10,310 nt of DNA from Verrucomicrobiota bacterium (GTDB lineage Bacteria > Verrucomicrobiota > Verrucomicrobiia > Limisphaerales > UBA9464), in the NCBI GenBank assembly GCA_025354845.1, contig JANXMD010000155.1:1-10310 (forward strand), given 5' to 3'. Below the pieces are notes generated by a model. That model ran no database searches. It was not told where the DNA came from and was given only the letters and a program-made list of their open reading frames with translations. The translations under genes were made by a program, and so were the position numbers. Every line of letters starts with the position of its first letter. Position 1 is the first letter of the stretch. Below, one piece after another: positions 1 to 7,336 of the stretch.

Positions 1-248
1 ACAACATCAAGCAGACCTACAACACCGTTTGGGTGAATGATCTGCAGACCTCAATTTTCACCAGTGAAGGAAAGGGCGAGAACGGGAACAAGGTCCTCAC
101 GTTGACCGGTAGCTCGAACTGCCCGTCTACGGGTCAGATGAATGTTCCGATGAAAACGGTTTACCGCGTCACCAGCCCGGATAAGTACGTTTTTGAAATG
201 TTCAACGATGGCGTCAAATCCATGGAGATCACGTACACCAGAAGTTGA
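1..248 (+). CDS. DUF1579 family protein, C-terminal end (5' partial)
   Basis: The frame is open from base 3 to the TGA at 246-248 and has no start inside the window, so only about 81 C-terminal residues are visible. They include VWVNDLQTS near the left edge, then a glycine-rich stretch, a KTVYRV strand, YVFEMF and the terminal MEITYTRS. A (V/I)W.(D/N) segment, a G-rich turn and a closing (M)EI.YTR are the C-terminal pattern of DUF1579 proteins, which are small beta-rich, lipocalin-like proteins of unknown biochemical role. The tail is intact and runs to the natural end of the family. A GTG at 33 is in frame but falls inside the conserved domain and is not a credible start. A strong terminator 19 bp after the stop separates this gene from the ATPase operon. 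Family assignment is from pattern recall; function is unknown. Confidence 0.7.
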   Translation, partial: NIKQTYNTVWVNDLQTSIFTSEGKGENGNKVLTLTGSSNCPSTGQMNVPMKTVYRVTSPDKYVFEMFNDGVKSMEITYTRS

Positions 249-266
249 GCAACATTTGCCATGTGG

Positions 267-300
267 AAGCACAGCGGCCTGAAGGGTCGCTGTGCTTTTT
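267..300 (+). terminator. Rho-independent terminator after the DUF1579 gene
   Basis: Bases 267-276 (AAGCACAGCG) pair perfectly with 288-297 (CGCTGTGCTT). The stem continues inward through a G-T wobble, two C-G pairs and a T-G wobble to a GAA loop at 281-283. The 3' arm ends in a run of five T (296-300). It lies 19 bp past the stop codon of the upstream gene, as expected for an intrinsic terminator. Confidence 0.85.
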
Positions 301-565
301 CATTGGATGCGCCCTGAATCTGAGGGCCTGTCCGCTCTTTGGCGAACGCGCGGATGGCGTGCTCAATGTGGCGATCAGTCCGAAGGCCCAAAGAATCCAA
401 GCCCCGTCGTTGGCAAAATCCGGTTGGTCTCGAACAACACCACCACGACACAGTTCGCGAGGGACGCTTAGGGATGAATGCATCCCATCTCCCTCCCGCT
501 TCTGTTGGTCAGAAACTCCGTAGGCCGTCGACACGGTGGGGCATCCCTCCAGTTCTAACGCAGAT
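301..565 (+). other. Leader region of the ATPase operon, no gene seen
   Basis: About 265 bp separate the terminator from the likely ATPase start. Short frames exist on both strands, but none has a recognisable domain. The notable structure is a small perfect dyad at 471-486. A TTGGCA at 410-415 resembles a -35 box, but no convincing -10 follows at 16-18 bp. The promoter of the ATPase operon must lie here because the upstream gene is terminated, but its position cannot be given. Confidence 0.4.
471..486. promoter_or_regulatory. Short dyad upstream of the ATPase operon (possible operator)
   Basis: GGGATG at 471-476 and CATCCC at 481-486 form a perfect 6-bp inverted repeat around AATG. It lies 80 bp before the ATPase ATG, in the only stretch where the operon promoter can be. 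A repressor site or an mRNA leader hairpin are both possible. No T-run follows, so it is not a terminator. It matches no metal-regulator consensus known to me. Confidence 0.25.
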
Positions 566-2515
566 ATGAACACCACTCTAAACGCAACACCGGAAAAGGT
601 GCCAAACAGACCTCCCGAGCCGACTTCAGATCCAAATCTGTTGTCGACGCTACCTTGGTACGCGCCCTCGAATCTCTGGCACCGCAAATCCACAATCATC
701 GCCGCGTTTTCCCTCATCGCCATCGGATTGCATTGGGTGCTGCGCTTTGGCTTCAAGATGGACCCTTGGGCGCACCGACTCCCATTGTTCTTCACGCTCG
801 CTCTTGGGGGCCTGCCGCAGCTCTATGATCTGCTACGGAAGCTCCTGAAGCGGGAGTTTGGCTCCGATCTACTCGGCGGTATATCGATCATCACCTCGGT
901 CCTGCTTGGCGAATACCTCGCGGGTTCAATCATTGTCCTGATGCTCTCCGGCGGCGAAGCGCTTGAGAATTACGCGTTGCGCAGCGCGTCGTCGGTGTTG
1001 GCCGCGTTGGCCAAACGGATGCCTTCGATCGCTCACCGGAAGCGGGAATCGGAGGTCTTGGATGTGGCGTTGGCGGACGTTGCGTTGGGCGACACGTTGG
1101 TGATTTATCCGCATGACATCTGCCCGGTGGACGGAGTGGTGATCGAGGGTCACGGCACGATGGATGAATCCTACCTTACGGGCGAGCCGTTCCAGATCAC
1201 CAAGACCTCAGGTTCAGGTGTGATCTCGGGTGCGATCAACGGCGAGTCGGTGCTGACCATTCGCGCCACTCAACTCGCCGCCGATTCCCGCTACTCCAAG
1301 ATCATGGAAGTCATGCGCGAGTCCGAGGCGAAGCGACCCAGCTTGCGAAGGCTCGGAGATCGACTCGGCGCGATTTACACTCCGGTGGCCCTGGCCGTTG
1401 CCCTCCTCGCCTGGGCACTCAGCGGCGAGGCCCTCCGGTTTCTCGCCGTGCTGGTCATCGCCACGCCCTGTCCGCTGCTCCTTGCCATTCCCATCGCCAT
1501 TATCGGGTCGATATCCCTGTGCGCGCGCCGGGCGATCATCGTGAAGAGTCCCGTCGTGCTCGAGCAGATCGCCGAGTGCCGGGTCGCGATCTTCGACAAG
1601 ACCGGCACGCTCACCTACGGCGAACCGACGTTGACGGAACAAGTCGTCGCCCCCGGCTTCGAACAGAAGGAGGTGCTGACTCTCGTCGCAAGTTTAGAGC
1701 GCTACTCGAAGCATCCGCTGGCGCGGGCGATTCTTTCTGCGACAAAGGAGGCCGGGATTCAACTTCCGGAGGCCACCGAAGTGGGCGAGCAACCGGGCCG
1801 AGGGTTGTGTGGAACTGTTTCCGGCCACGTCGTGCAAATCACCAGCCGCAACAAATTGCTGGCGCTGAATGTTGGCGGTGCGGACCAAGTTCCACCGCTT
1901 GCCGGCGGTTTGGAGTGCATCGTGGTCATTGATCAACGCTATGCCGCAGCGCTTCGGTTTCGTGATGCTCCGCGCGCGGAGAGCCGCTCCTTCGTCAAGC
2001 ATCTGGGTCCGAAGCATCAGTTCCAACGGGTGATGATCGTGTCCGGCGATCGCGAATCGGAGGTCCACTATCTCGCCGAACAGGTAGGGATCACCGAGAT
2101 CCACGCTCAACAGAGTCCTGAACAGAAGCTCGCGCTCGTCCGCGCTGAAACTGAGAAAGCAAAGACGCTCTACGTCGGTGATGGCATCAATGACGCCCCG
2201 GCCATGATGGCGGCGACCGTCGGCATGGCCATCGGTCAGAACAGCGACGTGACCGCCGAAGCGGCGGGAGTTGTGATCATGGATAACTCACTCAGAAAAG
2301 TGGACGAGTTCATGCACATCAGCCGGAGGATGCGAATCATCGCGCTCCAGAGCGCCGTGGGAGGCATGGCGTTGAGCGTCATCGGTATGGCCTTCGCCGC
2401 CACCGGACATTTGACCCCGGTTGCAGGGGCAATCACGCAAGAAGTCATCGACGTTCTGGCGGTGCTGAACGCGTTGCGGGCCGCGTTTCCCCCCAAGGTA
2501 ATCCATGATCTCTAG
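566..2515 (+). CDS. P1B-type (P1B-5-like, TPC) heavy-metal-transporting P-type ATPase
   Basis: This is an integral-membrane pump that exports transition-metal ions at the cost of ATP. From the ATG at 566 it is 649 residues, with eight hydrophobic segments in P1B order: four before the actuator domain, two around the TPC site and two at the end. Visible motifs are TGEP (205-208, actuator loop), TPCP (300-303, metal site in helix 6), DKTGTLT with the phosphorylated D344, the HP motif (H383, nucleotide binding), GDGIND (538-543) and QEVID (625-629, last helix). In the published P1B classification, TPC plus QEXXD marks subgroup P1B-5, whose member Nia of Sinorhizobium meliloti handles Ni and Fe. 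No N-terminal metal-binding domain or His-rich tail is present, and there is no C-terminal hemerythrin domain. An in-frame GTG at 536 would add ten residues; neither start has a good Shine-Dalgarno. The 3' end overlaps the next ATPase gene by 11 bp. Substrate is inferred from subgroup only. Confidence 0.9.
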   Translation: MNTTLNATPEKVPNRPPEPTSDPNLLSTLPWYAPSNLWHRKSTIIAAFSLIAIGLHWVLRFGFKMDPWAHRLPLFFTLALGGLPQLYDLLRKLLKREFGSDLLGGISIITSVLLGEYLAGSIIVLMLSGGEALENYALRSASSVLAALAKRMPSIAHRKRESEVLDVALADVALGDTLVIYPHDICPVDGVVIEGHGTMDESYLTGEPFQITKTSGSGVISGAINGESVLTIRATQLAADSRYSKIMEVMRESEAKRPSLRRLGDRLGAIYTPVALAVALLAWALSGEALRFLAVLVIATPCPLLLAIPIAIIGSISLCARRAIIVKSPVVLEQIAECRVAIFDKTGTLTYGEPTLTEQVVAPGFEQKEVLTLVASLERYSKHPLARAILSATKEAGIQLPEATEVGEQPGRGLCGTVSGHVVQITSRNKLLALNVGGADQVPPLAGGLECIVVIDQRYAAALRFRDAPRAESRSFVKHLGPKHQFQRVMIVSGDRESEVHYLAEQVGITEIHAQQSPEQKLALVRAETEKAKTLYVGDGINDAPAMMAATVGMAIGQNSDVTAEAAGVVIMDNSLRKVDEFMHISRRMRIIALQSAVGGMALSVIGMAFAATGHLTPVAGAITQEVIDVLAVLNALRAAFPPKVIHDL

Positions 2516-5264
2516 TGGCATTGGAAACGGGTGTCATCAATTACCAGTCAACGAGATCCTGCTGTCCCTCGACGTCCATCCGTCCTCCGGCCTTTCAACG
2601 GAGAATGCTCTCACTCGCCAGAGCCACTTCGGCCCCAACCGGGTCACCCCGCAACGGGGAACGCCGACGTGGGCTCGATTTCTCAAACAGTTCAATCAAC
2701 CGCTTGTCTACATCCTTCTCGTCGCGGTCGGCGTGACCGCGTTCCTTCGCGAATGGGTGGATTCATCGGTCATCTCGGGCGTCGTGCTCATCAATGCCAT
2801 CGTCGGGTTTCTCCAGGAAGCCAAGGCGGAGAAGGCCATCGAGGCACTTGCCAGAATGGTGATCACCGAGGCAACCGTACGCCGGAATGGGCACAAGCTC
2901 CGCATCCCGTCCGACCAACTTGTGCCAGGCGATGTGGTGCTGCTTTCAGCCGGCGACCGCGTGCCCGCCGACCTGCGACTGCTCGACGTCCGGAATCTTC
3001 ACGCCGATGAATCTGCACTGACCGGTGAGTCCCTTCCCGTCGCCAAGGACGCCGCCATTCTTGCGTTGGACACGATTCTCGCGGAGCGGAGGAACCTCGC
3101 CTACACCGGCACACTAATCACCGCCGGACAAGCCGAGGGGGTCGTATGGGCCATAGGCGACCAGACTGAGATTGGACGGATTTCACATCTCATTTCCAGC
3201 ACAGTCGAGTTGTCCACGCCGCTGGCCAAGAAGATCGCGCAGTTCAGCAGGCTGGTGCTCTGGATCATCGTCGGTCTGGCAGCGGCGACATTCGGGCTCG
3301 GGGTCGCGCGGGGCGAGAAGCCCGTCGAGATGTTCATGGCGGCGGTGGCGCTGGCGGTTGGCGCAATTCCTGAAGGATTGCCCGCCGCCGTGACCATCGT
3401 CCTCGCCATCGGTGTGTCTCGCATGGCGAAGCGGCAGGCCATCGTGCGGAAGCTCCCCGCCGTCGAAACGCTCGGAAGCACCACCGTGATTTGTTCCGAC
3501 AAGACCGGCACACTCACTGAGAACCAAATGACCGTGCAGGAGATCTTCGTCGGGGGAAGACTCTATCAGGTGACCGGGGGAGGCTATGAACCCAAGGGCG
3601 ATCTCTGCCTGGATGGCGGTGTGATTCAGGTGCCGGAACATCCCGCACTGGCCGAATGCCTGCTCGCCGGCGCGCTCTGCAATGAGGCGCAACTCGTGCG
3701 CGCCGACGGACGCCTCAAGGTCCAGGGCGACCCCACCGAAGCGGCACTGCTCGTCTCCGCCGAAAAGGGCGGAATCACTCGCAACGAAGCGCACCATCGG
3801 ATGCCAGTCCTGGATACAATTCCCTTTGAATCCGAGCACATGTTCCGGGCCACATTGCGCGAGATCAAAAACGGACACGTCATCTACCAAGTCGGCGCGC
3901 TCGAACGTCTTCTCGACCAGTGCACCGAAGCCCTCGGCGAAGCCAATACGCCGGTCGCTCTGGACCGGGACGCCATCCTTCACGCCGCCGAGACGATGGC
4001 CACACGTGGGTTGCGCGTGCTGGCCCTTGTCCGCCGTCACTTAGACACGCACGAGACCAAACTCGACCCGACTCAACTCGCCACGGGTTTCACCTTCCTC
4101 GGACTGCAGGGCATGATGGATCCCCCTCGCCCTGCCGCCATCGCCTCCGTGAGTCAGTGCCAACGCGCCGGGATCGCGGTGAAGATGATCACCGGTGACT
4201 ACCTCGTCACTGCCCGCGCCATCGCCGGTCAAATCGGACTGAAGGGCCGCGAGGCAAACGGTGAACTCGTTGCTCTCTCTGGGCGCGAATTGGAGGCGAT
4301 TTCGGACAAGGATCTTCCTGAGGTTGCCGACCGCACCGCCGTCTTCGCCCGCGTCTCTCCCGAACAAAAGCTCCGACTGGTGAAGGCACTTCAGGCGCAC
4401 GGCCATATCGTCGCGATGACCGGCGACGGCGTGAATGACGCCCCCGCGCTCAAGCAAGCCGACATAGGCGTGTCCATGGGAATCAGCGGCACCGACGTGG
4501 CCAGGGGCGCGGCGGCAATGATTCTCACCGATGACAACTTCGCCAGCATTGAGGCCGCCGTGGAGGAGGGGCGGGTTGTCTTCGATAACATCACCAAGTT
4601 CATTGTCTGGATCATTCCGACCAATCTCGGCGAGGCGCTGACCCTCTTGAGCGCCATCCTGCTGGGTCTGCCGCTGCCGCTCCTGCCGCTTCAACTTCTT
4701 TGGATCAATCTGACCGACACTCTGCTTGGACTTTCGCTCGCTTTTGAACCGAGGGAGCGCGATGTGATGAGCCGTCCGCCGCGCGCGCCGGAGCAGCCGT
4801 TGCTCACCATGCCTCTCATCAGACGAACCGGGCTCGTATCGTTCATCATGTTGGTGGGCGCGCTCGGCTTGTTTTTGTGGGAGTTGCACGTTGAGAAGGC
4901 CGGACTTCTGGTGGCGCGTACGGTTACCGTCAACGCCATTGTCCTGGTCCAGATGATCTATCTTTTCAACTGCCGCTCCCTCCGCAGCTCGATTTTCACC
5001 ATCGGGTGGTTCACGAACCGCTGGGCCATCGCTGGCGCGCTGGCGATGCTGGGGGCGCAACTGCTTTTCACCTACCTGCCGGTGATGAACACACTCTTCC
5101 ATACCGCCCCCATAGACTTCGTGTCCTGGCTGCGTATTGTGGGCGTGGCGGGGGTCGCCTTCGTCGCTGTGGAGATCGAAAAGTGGCTGCGTTTCGGCAG
5201 ACAACCGACGGGGCCCCCATTTCCGAACGCAGGTCCTCAACCGGGCGATCCACTGCCGGAGTGA
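2505..5264 (+). CDS. P2-type (calcium-pump-like) cation-transporting P-type ATPase
   Basis: This is a 919-residue ten-helix cation pump of the P2 class, which includes SERCA/PacL-like Ca2+ ATPases and related bacterial cation pumps. In order it shows an N-terminal cation-ATPase domain, helices 1-2, the actuator domain with TGES (173-176), helix 4 with PEGL (289-292), DKTGTLT with phosphorylated D332, a nucleotide domain, DPPR, GDGVND (640-645), helix 5 with N707 and E710, helix 6 with WINLTDT (733-739), and a four-helix C-terminus ending in a Pro/Gly-rich tail. PEGL, N707 and E710 match SERCA calcium ligands. Two deviations stand out: the usual KGA nucleotide-site motif reads VGA (463-465), and the helix-6 TD pair is displaced. 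The ATG at 2505 lies inside the end of the preceding gene in another frame, which suggests translational coupling. Class is certain; the transported ion is not. Confidence 0.9.
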   Translation: MISSGIGNGCHQLPVNEILLSLDVHPSSGLSTENALTRQSHFGPNRVTPQRGTPTWARFLKQFNQPLVYILLVAVGVTAFLREWVDSSVISGVVLINAIVGFLQEAKAEKAIEALARMVITEATVRRNGHKLRIPSDQLVPGDVVLLSAGDRVPADLRLLDVRNLHADESALTGESLPVAKDAAILALDTILAERRNLAYTGTLITAGQAEGVVWAIGDQTEIGRISHLISSTVELSTPLAKKIAQFSRLVLWIIVGLAAATFGLGVARGEKPVEMFMAAVALAVGAIPEGLPAAVTIVLAIGVSRMAKRQAIVRKLPAVETLGSTTVICSDKTGTLTENQMTVQEIFVGGRLYQVTGGGYEPKGDLCLDGGVIQVPEHPALAECLLAGALCNEAQLVRADGRLKVQGDPTEAALLVSAEKGGITRNEAHHRMPVLDTIPFESEHMFRATLREIKNGHVIYQVGALERLLDQCTEALGEANTPVALDRDAILHAAETMATRGLRVLALVRRHLDTHETKLDPTQLATGFTFLGLQGMMDPPRPAAIASVSQCQRAGIAVKMITGDYLVTARAIAGQIGLKGREANGELVALSGRELEAISDKDLPEVADRTAVFARVSPEQKLRLVKALQAHGHIVAMTGDGVNDAPALKQADIGVSMGISGTDVARGAAAMILTDDNFASIEAAVEEGRVVFDNITKFIVWIIPTNLGEALTLLSAILLGLPLPLLPLQLLWINLTDTLLGLSLAFEPRERDVMSRPPRAPEQPLLTMPLIRRTGLVSFIMLVGALGLFLWELHVEKAGLLVARTVTVNAIVLVQMIYLFNCRSLRSSIFTIGWFTNRWAIAGALAMLGAQLLFTYLPVMNTLFHTAPIDFVSWLRIVGVAGVAFVAVEIEKWLRFGRQPTGPPFPNAGPQPGDPLPE

Positions 5265-5313
5265 TCTGGTGTCACGGGATCCGATTTGAGCGCTGCGAGA
5301 GACCCTACTCTGC

Positions 5314-5330
5314 GGGGAACGGTCTTCCCC
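5314..5330 (+). terminator. Possible weak terminator after the ATPase pair
   Basis: GGGGAA (5314-5319) pairs with TTCCCC (5325-5330) around a 5-nt loop, 50 bp past the second ATPase stop. The following sequence, CTTTCCCTC, is pyrimidine-rich without a true T-run. It could end the ATPase operon or be chance in the 105-bp gap before the phosphatase gene. Confidence 0.25.
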
Positions 5331-5369
5331 CTTTCCCTCACCCCCCGCCTTGGCTGACTGTATCCGCGC

Positions 5370-6872
5370 ATGTCACCGTGGAAATTCGGCCTCCTCTGGG
5401 CTCCGTTGCTGGCCATCGTTGTCGCCGCCGCGGAACCTGATCGCGCACCCGGGACCCGTTCGTATGACGACTGGGTTGCAGCCTGCCAGCGGCTGCCGTC
5501 AAACCGACAGCTCCGCGGCTCGCCGCCGCCGACGTCATTGCTGCCCCTGCCCCGCTTCGCCGAACTCGGCACCATGCTCTCCGCATTTGCCGCCCAATGC
5601 AGAACCGGGGCGCTGGGTCAGACCAACCTGTGGATCGGGACCTCGCCGACGGACCACGGATTCTTCAATATCGACACCGCCTATTTCCTGGCGCCCGACG
5701 CTCCCTCCTCGGCGCTGCTGCAGAATTTCCTCGCCGCTGCCCGCGGACCGCGGACCGCGCCAACGATCCCGTTCCAACCCTTCGCTGCGAAGGTAGAGGT
5801 GCCCGAGAACTCCGAGATCTACCTGCACGCGGACCTCCACGGCGACCTCCGCTCGCTGCTGGCCGACCTCGCATGGCTGAACAACAACGGCTACCTGCGC
5901 GGATTCGAGATCGTCAAACCCGGTTTCCACATGGTGTTCTTCGGCGACTATACGGACCGCGGCGGCTACGGCGTGGAAGTCCTCTATACGCTGCTCCGGC
6001 TCAAGCTCGCCAATCCGGAGCGAGTATCCCTGGCCCGGGGAAACCACGAGGAGATCTCGTTGGCTGCGCGCTACGGTTTCCTCAGCGAGGGTCGATTGAA
6101 GTACGGTGCCGATTTCGACGTGGTCAAGGTGCTGCGAATCTATGATTTCCTGCCGGTGGTGATTTGGCTCGGCTCGGGCGGGAATTATATCCAGTGCAAT
6201 CACGGCGGCATGGAACCCGGTTTCGATCCCCGCCCGCTTCTTGGCGCCGCAGGACCGACCGCCTTCCAATTCATCGGCACGCTGACCCAGCGGCACTTTC
6301 TGGCGACCCATCCCGATTGGTTTGCCCCCAACGATTCCCAGGCCCGATCCGAATACAGCCGGGCCGCCCTCGATTTCCGGCCCGTCGATCCCATCAATCC
6401 GGTGACCCTGGGATTCATGTGGAACGATTTCACAGTCACGGCCGATGAACCGGGCTTTGCCGTCGATCCCGGCCGGGCGTTCGTCTACGGCCAATCGACC
6501 ACCCGCTACCTGCTGGAACAGACGCGAAGCGGATCCAACTCCGTCCAGGCCGTATTCCGGGGGCACCAGCAGTCGTCAGCACCGAATCCCATGATGCGGC
6601 GGCTCCTGGCTGGGCGCGGGGTGTTTCGTCACTGGCAGAAGGGTGATTCCATCGCGCGGGATGGGGCGTCTATCCGTGAACTGGAAGGGTTTTTGGAAAC
6701 CGCGCCAGAGCGCGCCATTCCGCCCGGATCCGTATGGACGCTCAACATCTCGCCCGACAGCGCCTACGGCGAAGCCAACGGATTCGACTACGACACCTTC
6801 GCGATCCTAAAGACCGCGAAGGACTTCGCCGACTGGCGCGTGAAAGTAATCAACGTCGACCCGCCTCGGTGA
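5370..6872 (+). CDS. Exported PPP-family metallophosphatase (Ser/Thr-phosphatase-like)
   Basis: This is a 500-residue calcineurin-like phosphoesterase with the full set of PPP-type metal and phosphate-binding motifs. D155-x-H157 lies in ADLHGD, followed by GDYTDRG (192-198, D193 and R197), RGNHE (223-227, N225 H226), NHGG (277-280, H278) and RGHQ near 397-400 (H399, the late metal-ligand histidine). The GDxxDRG form is that of PP1/PP2A-like enzymes rather than of generic phosphodiesterases. The N-terminus is a clean signal peptide: a basic start, then a hydrophobic core ending in VAAA near residue 21. The enzyme should therefore act in the periplasm or outside the cell, or be a lipid-free membrane-anchored protein. 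Residues 30-140 form an N-terminal extension I cannot assign (YDDW, LPSNR). It starts 105 bp after the ATPase operon with no clear Shine-Dalgarno, so co-transcription is possible but unproven. The substrate may be a phosphoprotein or a small phosphoester. Confidence 0.85.
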   Translation: MSPWKFGLLWAPLLAIVVAAAEPDRAPGTRSYDDWVAACQRLPSNRQLRGSPPPTSLLPLPRFAELGTMLSAFAAQCRTGALGQTNLWIGTSPTDHGFFNIDTAYFLAPDAPSSALLQNFLAAARGPRTAPTIPFQPFAAKVEVPENSEIYLHADLHGDLRSLLADLAWLNNNGYLRGFEIVKPGFHMVFFGDYTDRGGYGVEVLYTLLRLKLANPERVSLARGNHEEISLAARYGFLSEGRLKYGADFDVVKVLRIYDFLPVVIWLGSGGNYIQCNHGGMEPGFDPRPLLGAAGPTAFQFIGTLTQRHFLATHPDWFAPNDSQARSEYSRAALDFRPVDPINPVTLGFMWNDFTVTADEPGFAVDPGRAFVYGQSTTRYLLEQTRSGSNSVQAVFRGHQQSSAPNPMMRRLLAGRGVFRHWQKGDSIARDGASIRELEGFLETAPERAIPPGSVWTLNISPDSAYGEANGFDYDTFAILKTAKDFADWRVKVINVDPPR

Positions 6873-6934
6873 CCGGGCATCTCCAAGCGGCCACGCAATT
6901 GCCGGTTCTCCACGCATAGCCGTTCGCTGGCGCT

Positions 6935-7141
6935 TCATGCGGACCGGATCTGCCGCTCGCTCACGCCGAAGAATTCCGCGAAGTGACGATTTGAGGCAAA
7001 GCATCCGCGTTCGTTGACCATCCGACCGTGCGTGGTTCGACAGGGAGCAGGAATCCCCCTGCTGCTGGAAAGTAACCCGGCGGCCTAGAGCCCGACCGGG
7101 GAGACATCCGTGTAGTCCCGGGCGAAACTCCTGTCTGGAGT
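6935..7141 (-). pseudogene. Relic of a helix-turn-helix protein gene (HTH_36-like)
   Basis: On the minus strand one frame reads RSFARDYTDVSPVGL, an amber codon (7085-7087), AAGLLSSS, then NERGCFASNRHFAEFFG, VSERQIRSA and a TGA at 6935-6937. The segment from GCFASN to VSERQIR has the spacing of a winged-helix/helix-turn-helix unit of the HTH_36 kind, often found in replication or mobile-element proteins. Here it ends in the middle of the expected recognition region, and no continuation is obvious in the other frames. The upstream part stays in the same frame across the TAG. This suggests a gene broken by a nonsense mutation and truncation rather than a functional short protein; an ATG at 7019-7021 would give only 28 residues. 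Family match is from memory and needs a profile search. Confidence 0.42.
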
Positions 7142-7336
7142 TCGTCTGGAGAGACATCCTTTCCCGCATCCTCCGACTGCCCGCGACCCCACACCCAGAG
7201 ATGAGCGCCCAGAATCTTCTACCTATGGGGGTCCGTATCGACACCACCGCTACCTATTGTGTCTCGATGGGCGCTCTCTCGAATTGTCAATGAACTCCTA
7301 ATTGCACTCCATTTAGTAGTTTGTTAGTAACGAGCC
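7142..7336 (+). other. Non-coding region upstream of the Fic gene
   Basis: No gene is recognised here. It contains a perfect 9-bp inverted repeat (GAGCGCCCA at 7203-7211, TGGGCGCTC at 7268-7276). Inside it is a second imperfect pair (ATCGACAC at 7237-7244 with GTGTCTCGAT at 7259-7268) and a direct repeat CTACCTAT (7219-7226 and 7250-7257). The last 55 bp are the most A+T-rich of the area and include TTGTCA at 7284-7289, a possible -35 element without a well-placed -10. The Fic promoter is probably within this stretch. Confidence 0.35.

Noticed and set aside
229..795. Long minus-strand open frame across the terminator and the ATPase 5' end
   Set aside because: Its composition is Ser/Arg/Gly-rich with no domain, it overlaps the strong terminator and a certain gene, and it is best explained as antisense shadow.
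4041..5240. 399-codon minus-strand open frame opposite the second ATPase
   Set aside because: It is antisense to conserved ATPase helices, rich in Gln/His/Arg/Asp, and shows no recognisable motif. High-GC coding regions commonly give such frames.
5535..6566. 343-codon minus-strand open frame opposite the phosphatase
   Set aside because: The opposite strand encodes every PPP motif. The antisense product has no domain.
7101..7159. Direct repeat GAGACATCC exactly 50 bp apart (7101-7109 and 7151-7159)
   Set aside because: There are only two 9-bp copies, both inside or beside the HTH pseudogene. This is too little to call a repeat array or CRISPR.
6807..7247. 146-codon minus-strand open frame over the phosphatase 3' end and the gap
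   Set aside because: It overlaps a certain gene, lies in a different frame from the HTH relic, and has no domain-like sequence.
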